IMG/VR virus record: IMGVR_UViG_3300008113_000153
Coordinates: 1 to 44,308 of that record
DNA from: a virus
DNA length: 44,308 bases
Strand: one strand, 5' to 3'
Shown: positions 1 to 8,297 of the stretch, piece by piece
How positions within the stretch are numbered: position 1 is the stretch's first letter
Layout of the letters: the number at the start of each line of letters is the position of its first letter
Translations under genes and position numbers: made by a program
The notes under the pieces: model-generated
The model's database searches: none
Told to the model about the DNA's origin: nothing
The model's input: the letters and a program-made list of their open reading frames with translations, nothing else

Positions 1-1
1 T

Positions 2-829
2 AAATTATTTGCTGCCCTTAAGGTGCCTAAAGCATTTATGGGTTACGAAAAAGATTTGACAGGTAAAGCTACATTAGCTGCTGAAGATATTCGATTTGCA
101 CGTACAATTGAGCGCATTCAACGTATTGTTGTATCTGAATTGACTAAAATTGCTTTGGTTCACTTGTATTCTCAAGGATACCGTGACGAAAGTATGACAA
201 ACTTTGAATTGTCATTAACTACACCTTCAATCATTTACGATCAAGAAAGAGTAGCATTGATGAAAGAAAAAGTTGATCTAGCCACTCAGATGATGGAAAA
301 TAAAATTCTACCTACTGACTGGATCTATGAAAACTTATTCCATTTGAGTGAAGATCAATATGATGAATATAGAGACTTGCTTTTACAAGATGCTAAACGT
401 AAATTCCGCATTGCACAAATTGAAAACGAAGGTAACGACCCTCTTGAAACTGGAAAATCTTATGGTACACCACATGATCTAGCTTCTTTGTATGGTAGAG
501 GTAGATATGAAGCAACTAATGTGCCTTTAGGATATGATGAGGATAAAGATTTAGGTCGCCCTGAAGAAAAAGTAACTGATAAAAATACACAAGACAATGC
601 ACTTGGAAAAGATAGACTTGGAACAGACGGCGTTAAAAAAGACGGAGACGAATCAGATTCAATTAGACCTCAATATAAAGGTGGTAGTCCATTAGCGCTT
701 GAAACCAAAGGCAAACCAAATCCTAACAAGAGAATGTTCAACAATATCAAAAATCAACATAAACAAATGATATTTGAATCAGACATTAGAGGGAATTCAT
801 TATTAGATGAATCACAGATACGAGAGTAA
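2..829 (+). CDS. gp20: Portal protein gp20, C-terminal part (5' end outside window)
   Basis: The frame is open from base 2 and runs 275 codons to a stop, so this is the C-terminal part of a longer gene; the GTG at 23 is not a real start. The stretch reading KVPKAFMGYE, then TLAAEDIRFARTIERIQ and a helical segment with SELTKIALVHLYSQGY, is the pattern of the T4-type portal, the dodecameric head-vertex ring through which DNA is packaged. From about residue 150 it becomes a polar, Gly/Asp/Lys-rich tail, typical of a flexible portal C-terminus. It is followed by the prohead genes, protease, scaffold and capsid, the classical T4 order 20-21-22-23. The family call is from sequence pattern and synteny; confidence is high. 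Confidence 0.88.
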   Translation, partial: KLFAALKVPKAFMGYEKDLTGKATLAAEDIRFARTIERIQRIVVSELTKIALVHLYSQGYRDESMTNFELSLTTPSIIYDQERVALMKEKVDLATQMMENKILPTDWIYENLFHLSEDQYDEYRDLLLQDAKRKFRIAQIENEGNDPLETGKSYGTPHDLASLYGRGRYEATNVPLGYDEDKDLGRPEEKVTDKNTQDNALGKDRLGTDGVKKDGDESDSIRPQYKGGSPLALETKGKPNPNKRMFNNIKNQHKQMIFESDIRGNSLLDESQIRE

Positions 830-840
830 GGAAATTCTAT

Positions 841-850
841 ATATTTATAA
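841..850 (+). promoter_or_regulatory. Candidate late promoter motif ATATTTATAA
   Basis: An exact copy of the recurring 10-base motif lies 19 bases before the ATG at 870, in the gap after the portal gene. It would drive the prohead-core/protease unit (870-4767). Promoter function is inferred from recurrence at unit heads. Confidence 0.6.
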
Positions 851-869
851 ATAAACAAATATTACAAGA

Positions 870-1733
870 ATGCAAGTTAAACATTCAAAGTATAAAAATA
901 CGGGTATCCTCTTTGAACTTTTGGTTCGCCAGATTACTACAGATACACTGGACGGTAAGGATTCCCCGGCTAAAGATATACTTAAAAAATATTTCGTTAA
1001 GTCGGAATTGGGTCGTGAGTATAAGTTATATGAAACGTTACTTAAAAGAACATCATTAACTGAAGGTAAAGCAAATGTTGTAATAGATACATTAATTGAA
1101 TCTTCTAAAACATTGAATAGAGGAGCTATTAAACGTCAAAAATATAATTTGATTAACGAGATTCAAAAACACTACGATTTAAACGAGTTTTTTAATCACA
1201 AGTTACCAAACTATAAAATGTTTGCTGCATTCTATACGTTGACTGAAATTGCTAGTGCTCAACATACTATTGATCCTGATCAAGCTATTACAAATAAAGT
1301 AACTATTTTAGAGCATTTAACTGCTGCTAAAATTGCTGAAAGTAAAGTACGTGATGAGGTAATGAGTGAATTTGAAAAGGCTGATAAAGACGTTCGCTTT
1401 TTAGCATACAAGATGGTATTAGAAAGTTTTAATACAAAATATAACGATTTACACCCACGTCAAAAAGAAATTCTTAAAGAATTTATTACTTCGGTTGACA
1501 ATAAACCACGTTTAAAAGAATTTTATACTGCTAAAGTAGTTGAAATCAAAGAAGAACTAGCTACATTAAATGCTAAAACCAAAAACGAAGTAACCAAGAT
1601 TAAAATCAACGAAATTATTAATATTATCCAGGTACCAGCTAAAACCGCTAAAATTACCGACAATGATTTGGTTGACTTGTTACAGTATTATGATTTAATC
1701 AACGAGTTAGAAACTGTAAATGGAAAAAATTAA
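870..1733 (+). CDS. Conserved T4-like head-cluster protein, 287 aa, function unknown
   Basis: A 287-residue, largely helical, charged protein. Its N-terminus reads MQVKHSKYKNTGILFELLVRQ, and I believe similar proteins occur between portal and prohead protease in marine T4-like phages, but I know of no assigned function. No membrane segment or enzymatic motif is visible. By position it corresponds to the place of the T4 prohead-core genes 67/68, so a role in prohead core or portal-scaffold assembly is a reasonable inference. It has an ATATTTATAA motif upstream, and the next gene starts 14 bases before its stop, so the two are probably translationally coupled. Confidence 0.6.
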   Translation: MQVKHSKYKNTGILFELLVRQITTDTLDGKDSPAKDILKKYFVKSELGREYKLYETLLKRTSLTEGKANVVIDTLIESSKTLNRGAIKRQKYNLINEIQKHYDLNEFFNHKLPNYKMFAAFYTLTEIASAQHTIDPDQAITNKVTILEHLTAAKIAESKVRDEVMSEFEKADKDVRFLAYKMVLESFNTKYNDLHPRQKEILKEFITSVDNKPRLKEFYTAKVVEIKEELATLNAKTKNEVTKIKINEIINIIQVPAKTAKITDNDLVDLLQYYDLINELETVNGKN

Positions 1734-2214
1734 AGGCATAATTCGTAAAAAACTTAAAGAAATGAATGCCACTAATGTAGGTGGCGCTACTGCTGTTCCT
1801 GGCAATAGTATAGGAATGTCAACTAAAAAAGCATTTAAAAAAGTAAACGAAGGTCCTGGAGCTAGTTTAGGAATGGGTCCAAGTGCTGGTTCCGAAGGTG
1901 TAAAAGATAATGCTTACGTAAAACAATTTAAATATAAACTAGTACCTAAAAAAATTAAAGGGTCTGGTCTAGAAGTTAAGCAACTTTGGGAAGACGATAC
2001 ATTAAACGAAATGAATGACGTTCAAAAAAGACGTATCGCTTCGTTGGATGAAATTGAGAACTTAATGAACGAAATTCAACCACTTGTTTCAAATGCAAAA
2101 AATGAAACTATTGAATTATATGGTGGAAATGCTGGTTCATATGATATCAATAAACCAATTGAAATAGTTTTAAGCTATTTAAAAGAAATAAAACAACTCT
2201 TATCAGAAAACTAA
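1720..2214 (+). CDS. Hypothetical head-cluster protein, 164 aa
   Basis: A 164-residue protein overlapping the previous gene by 14 bases and sharing TAATG stop/start bases with the next one, so it is part of a tight operon. The first 20 residues are Lys-rich and helical, residues 20-60 are Gly/Ala/Ser-rich and probably disordered, and the C-terminal half (about 95-164) is helical with EIENLMNEIQPLV and a Leu-rich last helix. The disordered N-terminus plus helical C-terminus suits a small prohead-core component. I do not recognise the family; function is inferred only from context. Confidence 0.55.
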   Translation: MEKIKGIIRKKLKEMNATNVGGATAVPGNSIGMSTKKAFKKVNEGPGASLGMGPSAGSEGVKDNAYVKQFKYKLVPKKIKGSGLEVKQLWEDDTLNEMNDVQKRRIASLDEIENLMNEIQPLVSNAKNETIELYGGNAGSYDINKPIEIVLSYLKEIKQLLSEN

Positions 2215-4133
2215 TGAAAAAGACATTACAAGATCAGTATTTGTTAATCAAAGAAGGTAAAGGACACGTTGGTGTTTTCCTTGCAGAGGCAAAACGCGAA
2301 TTCCCTCATATTGTACGCAATGCTGCTACATTTGATGAAGCAGTAGCATCACTCAAAACTAAAAATATCATCTCAGAAAATGTAATTTCTGTGATGCCTG
2401 CTATGATGGATCGTCCTAAAAAAGAATCTTATGAAACTGCTTTTGAAGCGTTTTTAGCTGAAGCTAAAAAGAAAAACGAAGACGAAAAAGTTAAAGCAGA
2501 AGAGAAAAAAGTTTCTAAGCCTGTAGAAGAAGATCTTGCCCATAACTATGATAACTCAGACGATAAAAATCCTGATAATATGATCTTTGATCAAATTATG
2601 ACAGGTTATTATACTGAAATGAAAGATCCTAAAAATGCTGATAAGACGATGCAAGAACTTAAAGACATCGTATTTAAAAACTTAGCAAAAGATCCAATTT
2701 ACTATACAAAAAATGGTCAATTTGGTGTTAAAGATTTAGGATATGTAGTTGACGCACCTGGTTTAGGTGAGCCAAAAGAAGCTAAAGGTAAATACAAATC
2801 ATCTGGATATGGTGATTTAAATGAATCCCAAATGTACTATACTGATGAAGATGATGAAGATGAATCAGATATCGTATCAAAATTAATGCAAATGGGGGTT
2901 AGTCCTTTAGTAATTGATTCTATTAAAAAAACTAAAGGCATAGAAGGATTAAGAGATAGACTTAAAGAAAAAGATGTACGTGATTATAGTTGGACAAAAG
3001 GCTTTAATGAAGAAGAAACTAAATTACGTGAAGTAATTCGCGAAATTATTGATTCTGAATTAGAAGAAGCATATCAATTAGTAAACATTAATCCTGTAAA
3101 AAGTGATAAAGAAAGAGGTGAAAGAGAACCTCAACCTTTCAAAATGTCTTATGTTGACCCTTCTATAGTAGACTCACTTACTAAAAACCAACACTTAAGA
3201 ATCCTTAGAAGCCCATCTGATCCAGAAAACATTACACTTGCTATTCGTGCTAGATTGGTTCCAACATCTGCTAAGAACATAGGAAAAACTACAGATAACT
3301 TAAATAAACTTAACCTAGATATCCCATCAGATTTTAAAAACTTTTTAACTGATGCAAACAATATCTCAGGAGAAAAACAACTTCCAACAAGAGAAGGTGT
3401 TGCTGAATTGTATAAAGTACTTAGCAATGCCACTTTAAATAAAAATGGTAGTCTTGTATTGAAGGTTCCTAACCCAAATTACGAAAAATTACCAAAAGAA
3501 ACAAATGAAGCTTCTCTTGGTGTTGTTGACAATGATATTGAAGTTAAATCTTTTCCTGTAGATCTTCCTATATCATATAGTGATGATAAAAATGTAGCTC
3601 ATTATTCTGATGATAATGAATATAGTGGTCAAGACGATCTTTTAGATGTTGAAGACTATTTAGATCAAATAAAAGGAATGTCTAAAGGAGATGCATTTGA
3701 TTATTTGAAAGAAATGGGACTAGAAAGAGATGAAATCTTAACCATTTTAAGAAATCATACATCTTTATCTTTGCGTGAAAGTGTTGAAAAAGATTTAGCT
3801 GATATCAATAAAGAAGCAGAACACGAAGTTCTACAAAATAAATTAGCTAAAATTGACGATCTAATTGACCATAAACGTTCTAAACTTACAAAACTTGACG
3901 AGGATGAGGATATGAAAGCCTTAACTGACAAGAAAAAAGTTAAAGAACTTGAAAAAGACATTAAAAAACTAGAGGTAGCTCGTAAAAAAGTTGAAAAAAT
4001 GATGGCTGAAAATCGTTACGACGCTGGAGAAAGCATTGATTCAATCCTTGACAACTATAACAACATTTCCCTAGACATGAAAAACATGTTACGCAATGAT
4101 CTAGAAGGTAAAATGGACGGAATGGATTATTAA
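2214..4133 (+). CDS. Large acidic helical head-cluster protein, 639 aa
   Basis: A 639-residue protein rich in Lys, Glu and Asp. Residues about 75-110 are a charged Lys/Glu segment, several stretches resemble degenerate acidic linkers, and about residues 520-615 form a strong predicted coiled coil (KLAKIDDLIDHKRSKLTKL followed by further Lys/Glu heptads). The composition and the place just before the protease gene suggest an internal core/scaffold protein that may be cleaved during head maturation. The length is far above T4 gp67/gp68, so it is not a simple orthologue. Its start overlaps the previous stop. No catalytic motif was seen. Confidence 0.55.
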   Translation: MKKTLQDQYLLIKEGKGHVGVFLAEAKREFPHIVRNAATFDEAVASLKTKNIISENVISVMPAMMDRPKKESYETAFEAFLAEAKKKNEDEKVKAEEKKVSKPVEEDLAHNYDNSDDKNPDNMIFDQIMTGYYTEMKDPKNADKTMQELKDIVFKNLAKDPIYYTKNGQFGVKDLGYVVDAPGLGEPKEAKGKYKSSGYGDLNESQMYYTDEDDEDESDIVSKLMQMGVSPLVIDSIKKTKGIEGLRDRLKEKDVRDYSWTKGFNEEETKLREVIREIIDSELEEAYQLVNINPVKSDKERGEREPQPFKMSYVDPSIVDSLTKNQHLRILRSPSDPENITLAIRARLVPTSAKNIGKTTDNLNKLNLDIPSDFKNFLTDANNISGEKQLPTREGVAELYKVLSNATLNKNGSLVLKVPNPNYEKLPKETNEASLGVVDNDIEVKSFPVDLPISYSDDKNVAHYSDDNEYSGQDDLLDVEDYLDQIKGMSKGDAFDYLKEMGLERDEILTILRNHTSLSLRESVEKDLADINKEAEHEVLQNKLAKIDDLIDHKRSKLTKLDEDEDMKALTDKKKVKELEKDIKKLEVARKKVEKMMAENRYDAGESIDSILDNYNNISLDMKNMLRNDLEGKMDGMDY

Positions 4134-4134
4134 T

Positions 4135-4767
4135 ATGAACAAGCAACTTTTAATAGAAACCAGACATTTTGATCCAAAACCAATGAAATTGGTTGAGGGG
4201 ATGAGCAAAAACGGTAACGTTTTTGTTGAAGGGATATTGGCTACTGTAGAGGTAAAAAATGGAAATGGTCGCTATTACAAACGTGAATTGTGGGAGCGTG
4301 AAATCGACAACTTTACACGCAAAATCCAAATGAAATCTACCGAAACGGTAGGTGAGTTGGACCATCCTGATTCACAAGTAATTAACCTTAAAAACGCATC
4401 ACATGCTATACGTGAAGTATGGTGGAGAGGAGATGAAATTTGGGGTAAAGTAGAAATATTCTCTGATATGGGCGACTTAGGTACTACATCAGGTCGCATT
4501 GCAGGTGCATTGGTTAAAAATGGCCTGATCATTGGTATTTCTTCTCGTGGAATGGGTTCACTTAAACAAATGGGTGAGGTAATGGAAGTACAAGACGACT
4601 TTGAATTACTTACTTGGGACTTAGTTTCTAATCCATCTAACCCAGATTCATGGATGAAAAATGGTGCTTTAAACGAATCAAGAACAACATATTTAAACGA
4701 ATACGCACGCACAAATTCAATTATTACCGAAATTTTATGTGCTAAAGGTTCGTGTCCTATACTATAA
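4135..4767 (+). CDS. gp21: Prohead core protease gp21
   Basis: A 210-residue protein matching the T4 gp21 prohead protease family, which degrades the scaffold and trims the capsid protein at (L/I)xE sites before DNA packaging. The family's conserved blocks are visible: NGNGRYYKRELWE near residues 42-54, GELDHP with the candidate catalytic His77, and GISSRGMGSL with candidate nucleophile Ser136 or Ser137. The histidine and serine fit the herpesvirus/HK97-type serine protease fold. The length is close to T4 gp21 (212). The start is 1 base after the stop of the previous gene. A strong terminator follows at 4792-4817. Confidence 0.9.
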   Translation: MNKQLLIETRHFDPKPMKLVEGMSKNGNVFVEGILATVEVKNGNGRYYKRELWEREIDNFTRKIQMKSTETVGELDHPDSQVINLKNASHAIREVWWRGDEIWGKVEIFSDMGDLGTTSGRIAGALVKNGLIIGISSRGMGSLKQMGEVMEVQDDFELLTWDLVSNPSNPDSWMKNGALNESRTTYLNEYARTNSIITEILCAKGSCPIL

Positions 4768-4791
4768 CGATTTGCAAACCGGTGAAAATTG

Positions 4792-4817
4792 GCCCTCTTT
4801 TTGAGGGCTTTTTTTTT
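4792..4817 (+). terminator. Intrinsic terminator after gp21
   Basis: A 6-bp perfect stem GCCCTC/GAGGGC (4792-4797 with 4803-4808) with a TTTTT loop is followed by nine Ts. This closes the portal-protease unit and separates it from scaffold/capsid. Confidence 0.9.
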
Positions 4818-4954
4818 CTCTGCGACTTTAACGTGTTTGCTACATACATATAATTCGAATATGCCACCCCCCTCACATCTTATGTGGCATCGATATAAAA
4901 AATTCTATTACGTTTCTTAATAAACGTACTTTCCCAACAAATAATTTAGGAAAA
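4818..4954 (+). promoter_or_regulatory. Structured leader of scaffold/capsid unit
   Basis: These 137 bases between the gp21 terminator and gp22 contain two inverted repeats. ATGCCAC at 4861-4867 pairs with GTGGCAT at 4884-4890; an inner CACAT/ATGTG pairing competes for part of the second arm. TACGTTT at 4909-4915 pairs with AAACGTA at 4922-4928 around a 6-base loop. No clear ATATTTATAA copy is present; a TATAAT at 4850-4855 is the nearest promoter-like sequence. A 19-codon ORF (4861-4920) starts inside the first hairpin and may be chance. The roles are unknown; the leader precedes the most highly expressed virion genes. Confidence 0.4.
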
Positions 4955-5977
4955 ATGGCAACAAACAGAGATTTGCTTAAAGAAGCAATCGCAGATGCTA
5001 AAGCTGTTAAAGAAACCGCTATCGCAAATGCAAAAGCAGCTCTACAAGAAGCCTTCACACCTCAAATGCATGCTATGTTTGCCGCAAAACTTCAAGAAAT
5101 GGAACTCGAAGAAGAAGAACTTGAAGAAACATATGGTAAATCTGAAGATGAAAAATCTAAACTTGAAGAAGAAGGATTTGGAAAAAGCAGAGCAGAAGGC
5201 AATGTTGGATTCAGCACGATGGACGAAAAAGCTCTTGACGAAACTGAAGATAACGACGCAGATGACATAAATGAACTTGATTTGGAAGAGCTTTTACGCG
5301 AGCTAGAACTAGAAGAAGAGGAAGATGTGGAAGAAGCCTTAAACGAAGCCGAAGAAGAGGAAGAAGAAGATGTTGAAGCATCTGAAGAAGAATCAGAAGA
5401 AGGTGAAGACGAAGGTGAACCACTTGACCTCGAAGACATGACCGATGAGGATCTTAAATCAATGATTGAAGATGTTATTAAGGACATGATCGAAGCAGGC
5501 GAACTCGAAGCTGGCCACGAAGGTGGTGAAGAAGAGGAAGCCGAAGAAGTAGGAGTTGAAGATGAAGAAGAAATTAATTTAGAAGAATTACTTCGCGAAA
5601 TCGAAGAAATGGAAGAAATTGATTCTTTAGAAGAGGCTAAAAAGTATGGTGGAAATAAAGGCGACGAAAAACGTGACGACATGAAAAAAGAAAAAGAAGG
5701 TCACGGTAAAGGTCCTAAGAAAAAAGACACCGCTGAAGACGAAAAAGAAACAGATTATAAGAAAAAGCTTAAAGAAGAACTCGAAGAAGCTTACTCTGCA
5801 ATCGAATCTTTGAAAGCCGAATTGAATGAAATCAATTTGTTAAATGCTAAGTTGCTTTATACAAATAAAATCTTCAAAGCTAAAAACTTAAACGAAAACC
5901 AAAAAGTGAAAGTGTTAAGTTCTTTTGACAAAGCAACAACTGTAGGTGAAGTTAAGATGGTGTTTGAAACTTTATAA
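4955..5977 (+). CDS. gp22: Prohead scaffolding core protein gp22
   Basis: A 340-residue, extremely acidic protein; residues about 45-235 are dominated by Glu/Asp runs. The C-terminal block is characteristic: ELNEINLLNAKLLYTNKIF followed by NLNENQKVKVLSSFDKATTV, a pattern I associate with T4-type gp22. gp22 forms the internal core on which the capsid protein assembles and is then digested by gp21. It lies between protease and capsid genes, as in T4, and is probably co-transcribed with gp23, which starts 26 bases after its stop. The long Glu tracts match a protein meant to be degraded into acidic peptides. Confidence 0.87.
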   Translation: MATNRDLLKEAIADAKAVKETAIANAKAALQEAFTPQMHAMFAAKLQEMELEEEELEETYGKSEDEKSKLEEEGFGKSRAEGNVGFSTMDEKALDETEDNDADDINELDLEELLRELELEEEEDVEEALNEAEEEEEEDVEASEEESEEGEDEGEPLDLEDMTDEDLKSMIEDVIKDMIEAGELEAGHEGGEEEEAEEVGVEDEEEINLEELLREIEEMEEIDSLEEAKKYGGNKGDEKRDDMKKEKEGHGKGPKKKDTAEDEKETDYKKKLKEELEEAYSAIESLKAELNEINLLNAKLLYTNKIFKAKNLNENQKVKVLSSFDKATTVGEVKMVFETL

Positions 5978-6003
5978 TTTTTAAACAAAAACAAAAACAG
6001 AAA

Positions 6004-7404
6004 ATGTCAAACATTAATTCTCTTTTAGAAAGCGCAGCTGGCAGTTGGAAAAACATGCAAAGCGACGCAGCTCGTATGGCCGCAAAATGGGGCAAAACGG
6101 GTCTCTTAGAAGGATTGAACAGCGAAGTTGAGAAAAACAACATGGCTTTGATCCTCGAAAACCAAGCAAAACAACTTGTTGTTGAGCAATCTTCTACCAA
6201 CATTAATGGTGGTACCTTCCAAGTAGGTCAAGGTGAGCAGTGGGCTGGTGTAGCTCTTCCATTGGTACGTAAAGTATTCGGTTCTTTGTCAACTAAAGAA
6301 TTCGTTTCTGTACAACCAATGAATTTGCCTTCTGGTCTTGTATTCTTCTTAGATTTCCAATATGGTGATCCTAGCGGTAAAGTTGCTCCTCTTGGAAACT
6401 TTGGTCCTGGTGGTGACACTTATGGTGCTACTTCATCTATGTATGGTAACACAAACCCAGGTGCTGCAAATGATCCTTCACAAGGTCTTTACGGTGCAGG
6501 TCGTTTTGCTTACTCAATCAACCAATTCTCTGCATCTATTACTAACGTAACTGTTGCTACAGCTTCTTGGGATGATTTACAATATGGTGCTGAATACTTA
6601 TTAACTTCTCAGTCATATACACGTGTTGATGTTCCATTAACAACTGTACTTAACTACGATTCTAAAGGTGTTCGTGCATTCGTTATCGCTTCAGGTTCAG
6701 CATTAACTGCTGCTACTAACGCGTTGTTGTTACCACAATTTACTACAGTTGCTAACAATACTGCATCATTTATCTTTAACGGTGCTGTAGGTGCAGCTAA
6801 TGTTCCATTTGGTGGTACTAACCGTTTGTACTACAACATCCAACCAGTTGATAACAACCGTGGTGATTTTGAAGATAGATTAAATACATCATCTCCTCAA
6901 GCTGGTGGTTATCCTAACGCTGATTCTACATCTGCTGATCAATTAGCAATTCCGCAAATCAATATCCAAATGAAATCTGAGGCTATTGTTGCTAAAACTC
7001 GTAAGTTAAAAGCACAATGGACACCAGAATTCGCTCAAGATTTGAACGCATACCAATCTTTGGATGCTGAAGCTGAATTAACTTCAATCATGAGCGAGTA
7101 TATCGCATTAGAAATCGATCTTGAAGTATTGGATATGTTGATCCAAGATGCATCTGCATGGGATGAGTACTGGAATGTACAAAACAACCAAGCATTAAAT
7201 GCTGCTAAAACAGGATACGATGATTTAGGTTTCTACAACACACAAGGTCAGTGGTTCCAAACTTTAGGTACTAAAATGCAGAAAGTTTCTAACAAAATTC
7301 ACCAAAAGACTTTACGTGGTGGTGCAAACTTCATCGTAACCTCCATATGTACCATTAATCATGACGCCTCTTGTGTACGATCCAGAAACATTTACTCCAC
7401 GTAA
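6004..7404 (+). CDS. gp23: Major capsid protein gp23, disrupted near 3' end
   Basis: A T4-type major capsid protein. The N-terminus reads WGKTGLLEGLNSE, with a probable gp21 cleavage site after LLE at residue 36. Other family blocks are QPMNLPSGLVFFLDFQYG, KTRKLKAQWTPEFAQDLNA, DAEAELTSIMSEYIALEID and GGANFIVTS at about residues 439-447. T4 gp23 has roughly 75 more residues between the last block and its PYVxL block. Here the sequence jumps straight into the PYVPL segment, but in the +1 frame, so this frame ends in about 20 unrelated residues. The true C-terminus is encoded at 7340-7489. Either a real deletion/frameshift or an assembly error is present; an essential gene favours the latter. 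Confidence 0.85.
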   Translation: MSNINSLLESAAGSWKNMQSDAARMAAKWGKTGLLEGLNSEVEKNNMALILENQAKQLVVEQSSTNINGGTFQVGQGEQWAGVALPLVRKVFGSLSTKEFVSVQPMNLPSGLVFFLDFQYGDPSGKVAPLGNFGPGGDTYGATSSMYGNTNPGAANDPSQGLYGAGRFAYSINQFSASITNVTVATASWDDLQYGAEYLLTSQSYTRVDVPLTTVLNYDSKGVRAFVIASGSALTAATNALLLPQFTTVANNTASFIFNGAVGAANVPFGGTNRLYYNIQPVDNNRGDFEDRLNTSSPQAGGYPNADSTSADQLAIPQINIQMKSEAIVAKTRKLKAQWTPEFAQDLNAYQSLDAEAELTSIMSEYIALEIDLEVLDMLIQDASAWDEYWNVQNNQALNAAKTGYDDLGFYNTQGQWFQTLGTKMQKVSNKIHQKTLRGGANFIVTSICTINHDASCVRSRNIYST

Positions 7405-7489
7405 AGGTCTCTTGACTCGTTACGCTAAGAAAATGATCCGTCCTGAATTCTTTGGTCGTATCTTTATCTCTAACTTAGGTCTTCTTTAA
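7340..7489 (+). pseudogene. gp23: Out-of-frame C-terminal segment of gp23
   Basis: In the +1 frame relative to gp23, these bases encode PPYVPLIMTPLVYDPETFTP, then a segment containing TRYAKKMIRPEFFGRIFISN and a stop at 7487-7489. This is the conserved gp23 C-terminus (in T4: APYVAL..., GFKTRYG...). The frame is closed by TAA at 7337-7339, so it cannot be read without a shift from gp23. It is directly followed by the capsid terminator, showing that it is the natural 3' end of the gene. Confidence 0.8.
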
Positions 7490-7514
7490 GATTTAAGTAA
7501 ATAGAAACACGAAG

Positions 7515-7541
7515 AGCCTGGCGAAAGCCAGGCTTTTTTAT
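7515..7541 (+). terminator. Intrinsic terminator after capsid gene
   Basis: An 8-bp perfect stem AGCCTGGC/GCCAGGCT (7515-7522 with 7527-7534) with a GAAA tetraloop is followed by a run of Ts. It is a strong terminator at the end of the scaffold-capsid unit. Confidence 0.93.
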
Positions 7542-7550
7542 TTTCTCTCA

Positions 7551-7560
7551 ATATTTATTA
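7551..7560 (+). promoter_or_regulatory. Candidate late promoter motif (ATATTTATTA)
   Basis: A one-mismatch copy of the recurring motif lies right after the capsid terminator and 14 bases before the PhoH start. Confidence 0.5.
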
Positions 7561-7574
7561 GCAAATATAGTTAT

Positions 7575-8273
7575 ATGACAGATTTTAACAGAACTCCTGA
7601 AGCGCAGGAAGTATTTAAAGCAAAAAGAAAACCAAAAGGTCCTATTAAATTCAATATTCAATTGAATGAAGAACAAAAATCCGCTAAATCTAAAATCTTA
7701 ACCAATACAGTAACCATATTACGTGGTAAAGCCGGTTCTGGTAAATCTTTATTAGCAGCTAACGTAGCACTTGATTTATTGTTTAGTCGTGAAATTGAAA
7801 AAATTATTATTACACGACCAACTGTAGTAGCAGGACAAGACATTGGTTTCTTACCAGGAGATGTTAACGAAAAACTCGCTCCATTTACTGCCCCAGTGTA
7901 TGAAAATATGCACCGTTTATACAATAAAGATAAAATCGAAAAATGTATAGCAGATGGTGAAATTGAAATTGTACCTGTATCATTTATGCGAGGTAGAAAC
8001 TTTACTGATTGTTTAGTTGTAGTAGATGAAGCACAAAACTTAACAGACAATCAAACAGAACTTCTTTTAACCCGTATTTGTTCAGGTAGTAAAATGATTT
8101 TCTGTGGAGATGGCGCCCAAATTGACTTAAGAGATAAGAAAACATCCGGTTTTGATGTAGTATGTAAACATATGAAAGAAGTGCCTGGATTTGAAGTAGT
8201 TACATTAGAAAAAAATCACAGACATCCAATAGTAGACGATATTTTAGAGGTATACAAATCATTTAGAGGATAG
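7575..8273 (+). CDS. phoH: PhoH-like ATPase
   Basis: A 232-residue P-loop ATPase of the PhoH family. The Walker A motif GKAGSGKS is at residues 51-58, followed by the family block TRPTVVAGQDIGFLPGD, and the Walker B motif VVVDEAQN is near residues 147-154. The length covers only the PhoH core domain. PhoH-like genes are common in marine T4-like phages; links to phosphate stress or RNA metabolism have been proposed, and the phage role is unresolved. It has its own motif and follows the capsid terminator, so it is probably an independent unit. Confidence 0.9.
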   Translation: MTDFNRTPEAQEVFKAKRKPKGPIKFNIQLNEEQKSAKSKILTNTVTILRGKAGSGKSLLAANVALDLLFSREIEKIIITRPTVVAGQDIGFLPGDVNEKLAPFTAPVYENMHRLYNKDKIEKCIADGEIEIVPVSFMRGRNFTDCLVVVDEAQNLTDNQTELLLTRICSGSKMIFCGDGAQIDLRDKKTSGFDVVCKHMKEVPGFEVVTLEKNHRHPIVDDILEVYKSFRG

Positions 8274-8275
8274 CC

Positions 8276-8285
8276 ATATTTATAA
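8276..8285 (+). promoter_or_regulatory. Candidate late promoter motif ATATTTATAA
   Basis: An exact motif starts 3 bases after the PhoH stop and ends 12 bases before the ATG at 8298; it would head the neck unit. Confidence 0.6.
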
Positions 8286-8297
8286 CAAAAACTAGAG

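Noticed and set aside
23-829. GTG at 23 as a gene start for a 268-residue protein
   Set aside because: The frame is open to base 2 and encodes further portal sequence (KLFAALK), so the gene simply continues from outside the window.
5092-5682. 196-codon minus-strand Ser-rich ORF
   Set aside because: It is the antisense of the Glu/Asp-rich scaffold gene (GAA/GAT codons read as TTC/ATC and Ser codons) and has no independent support.
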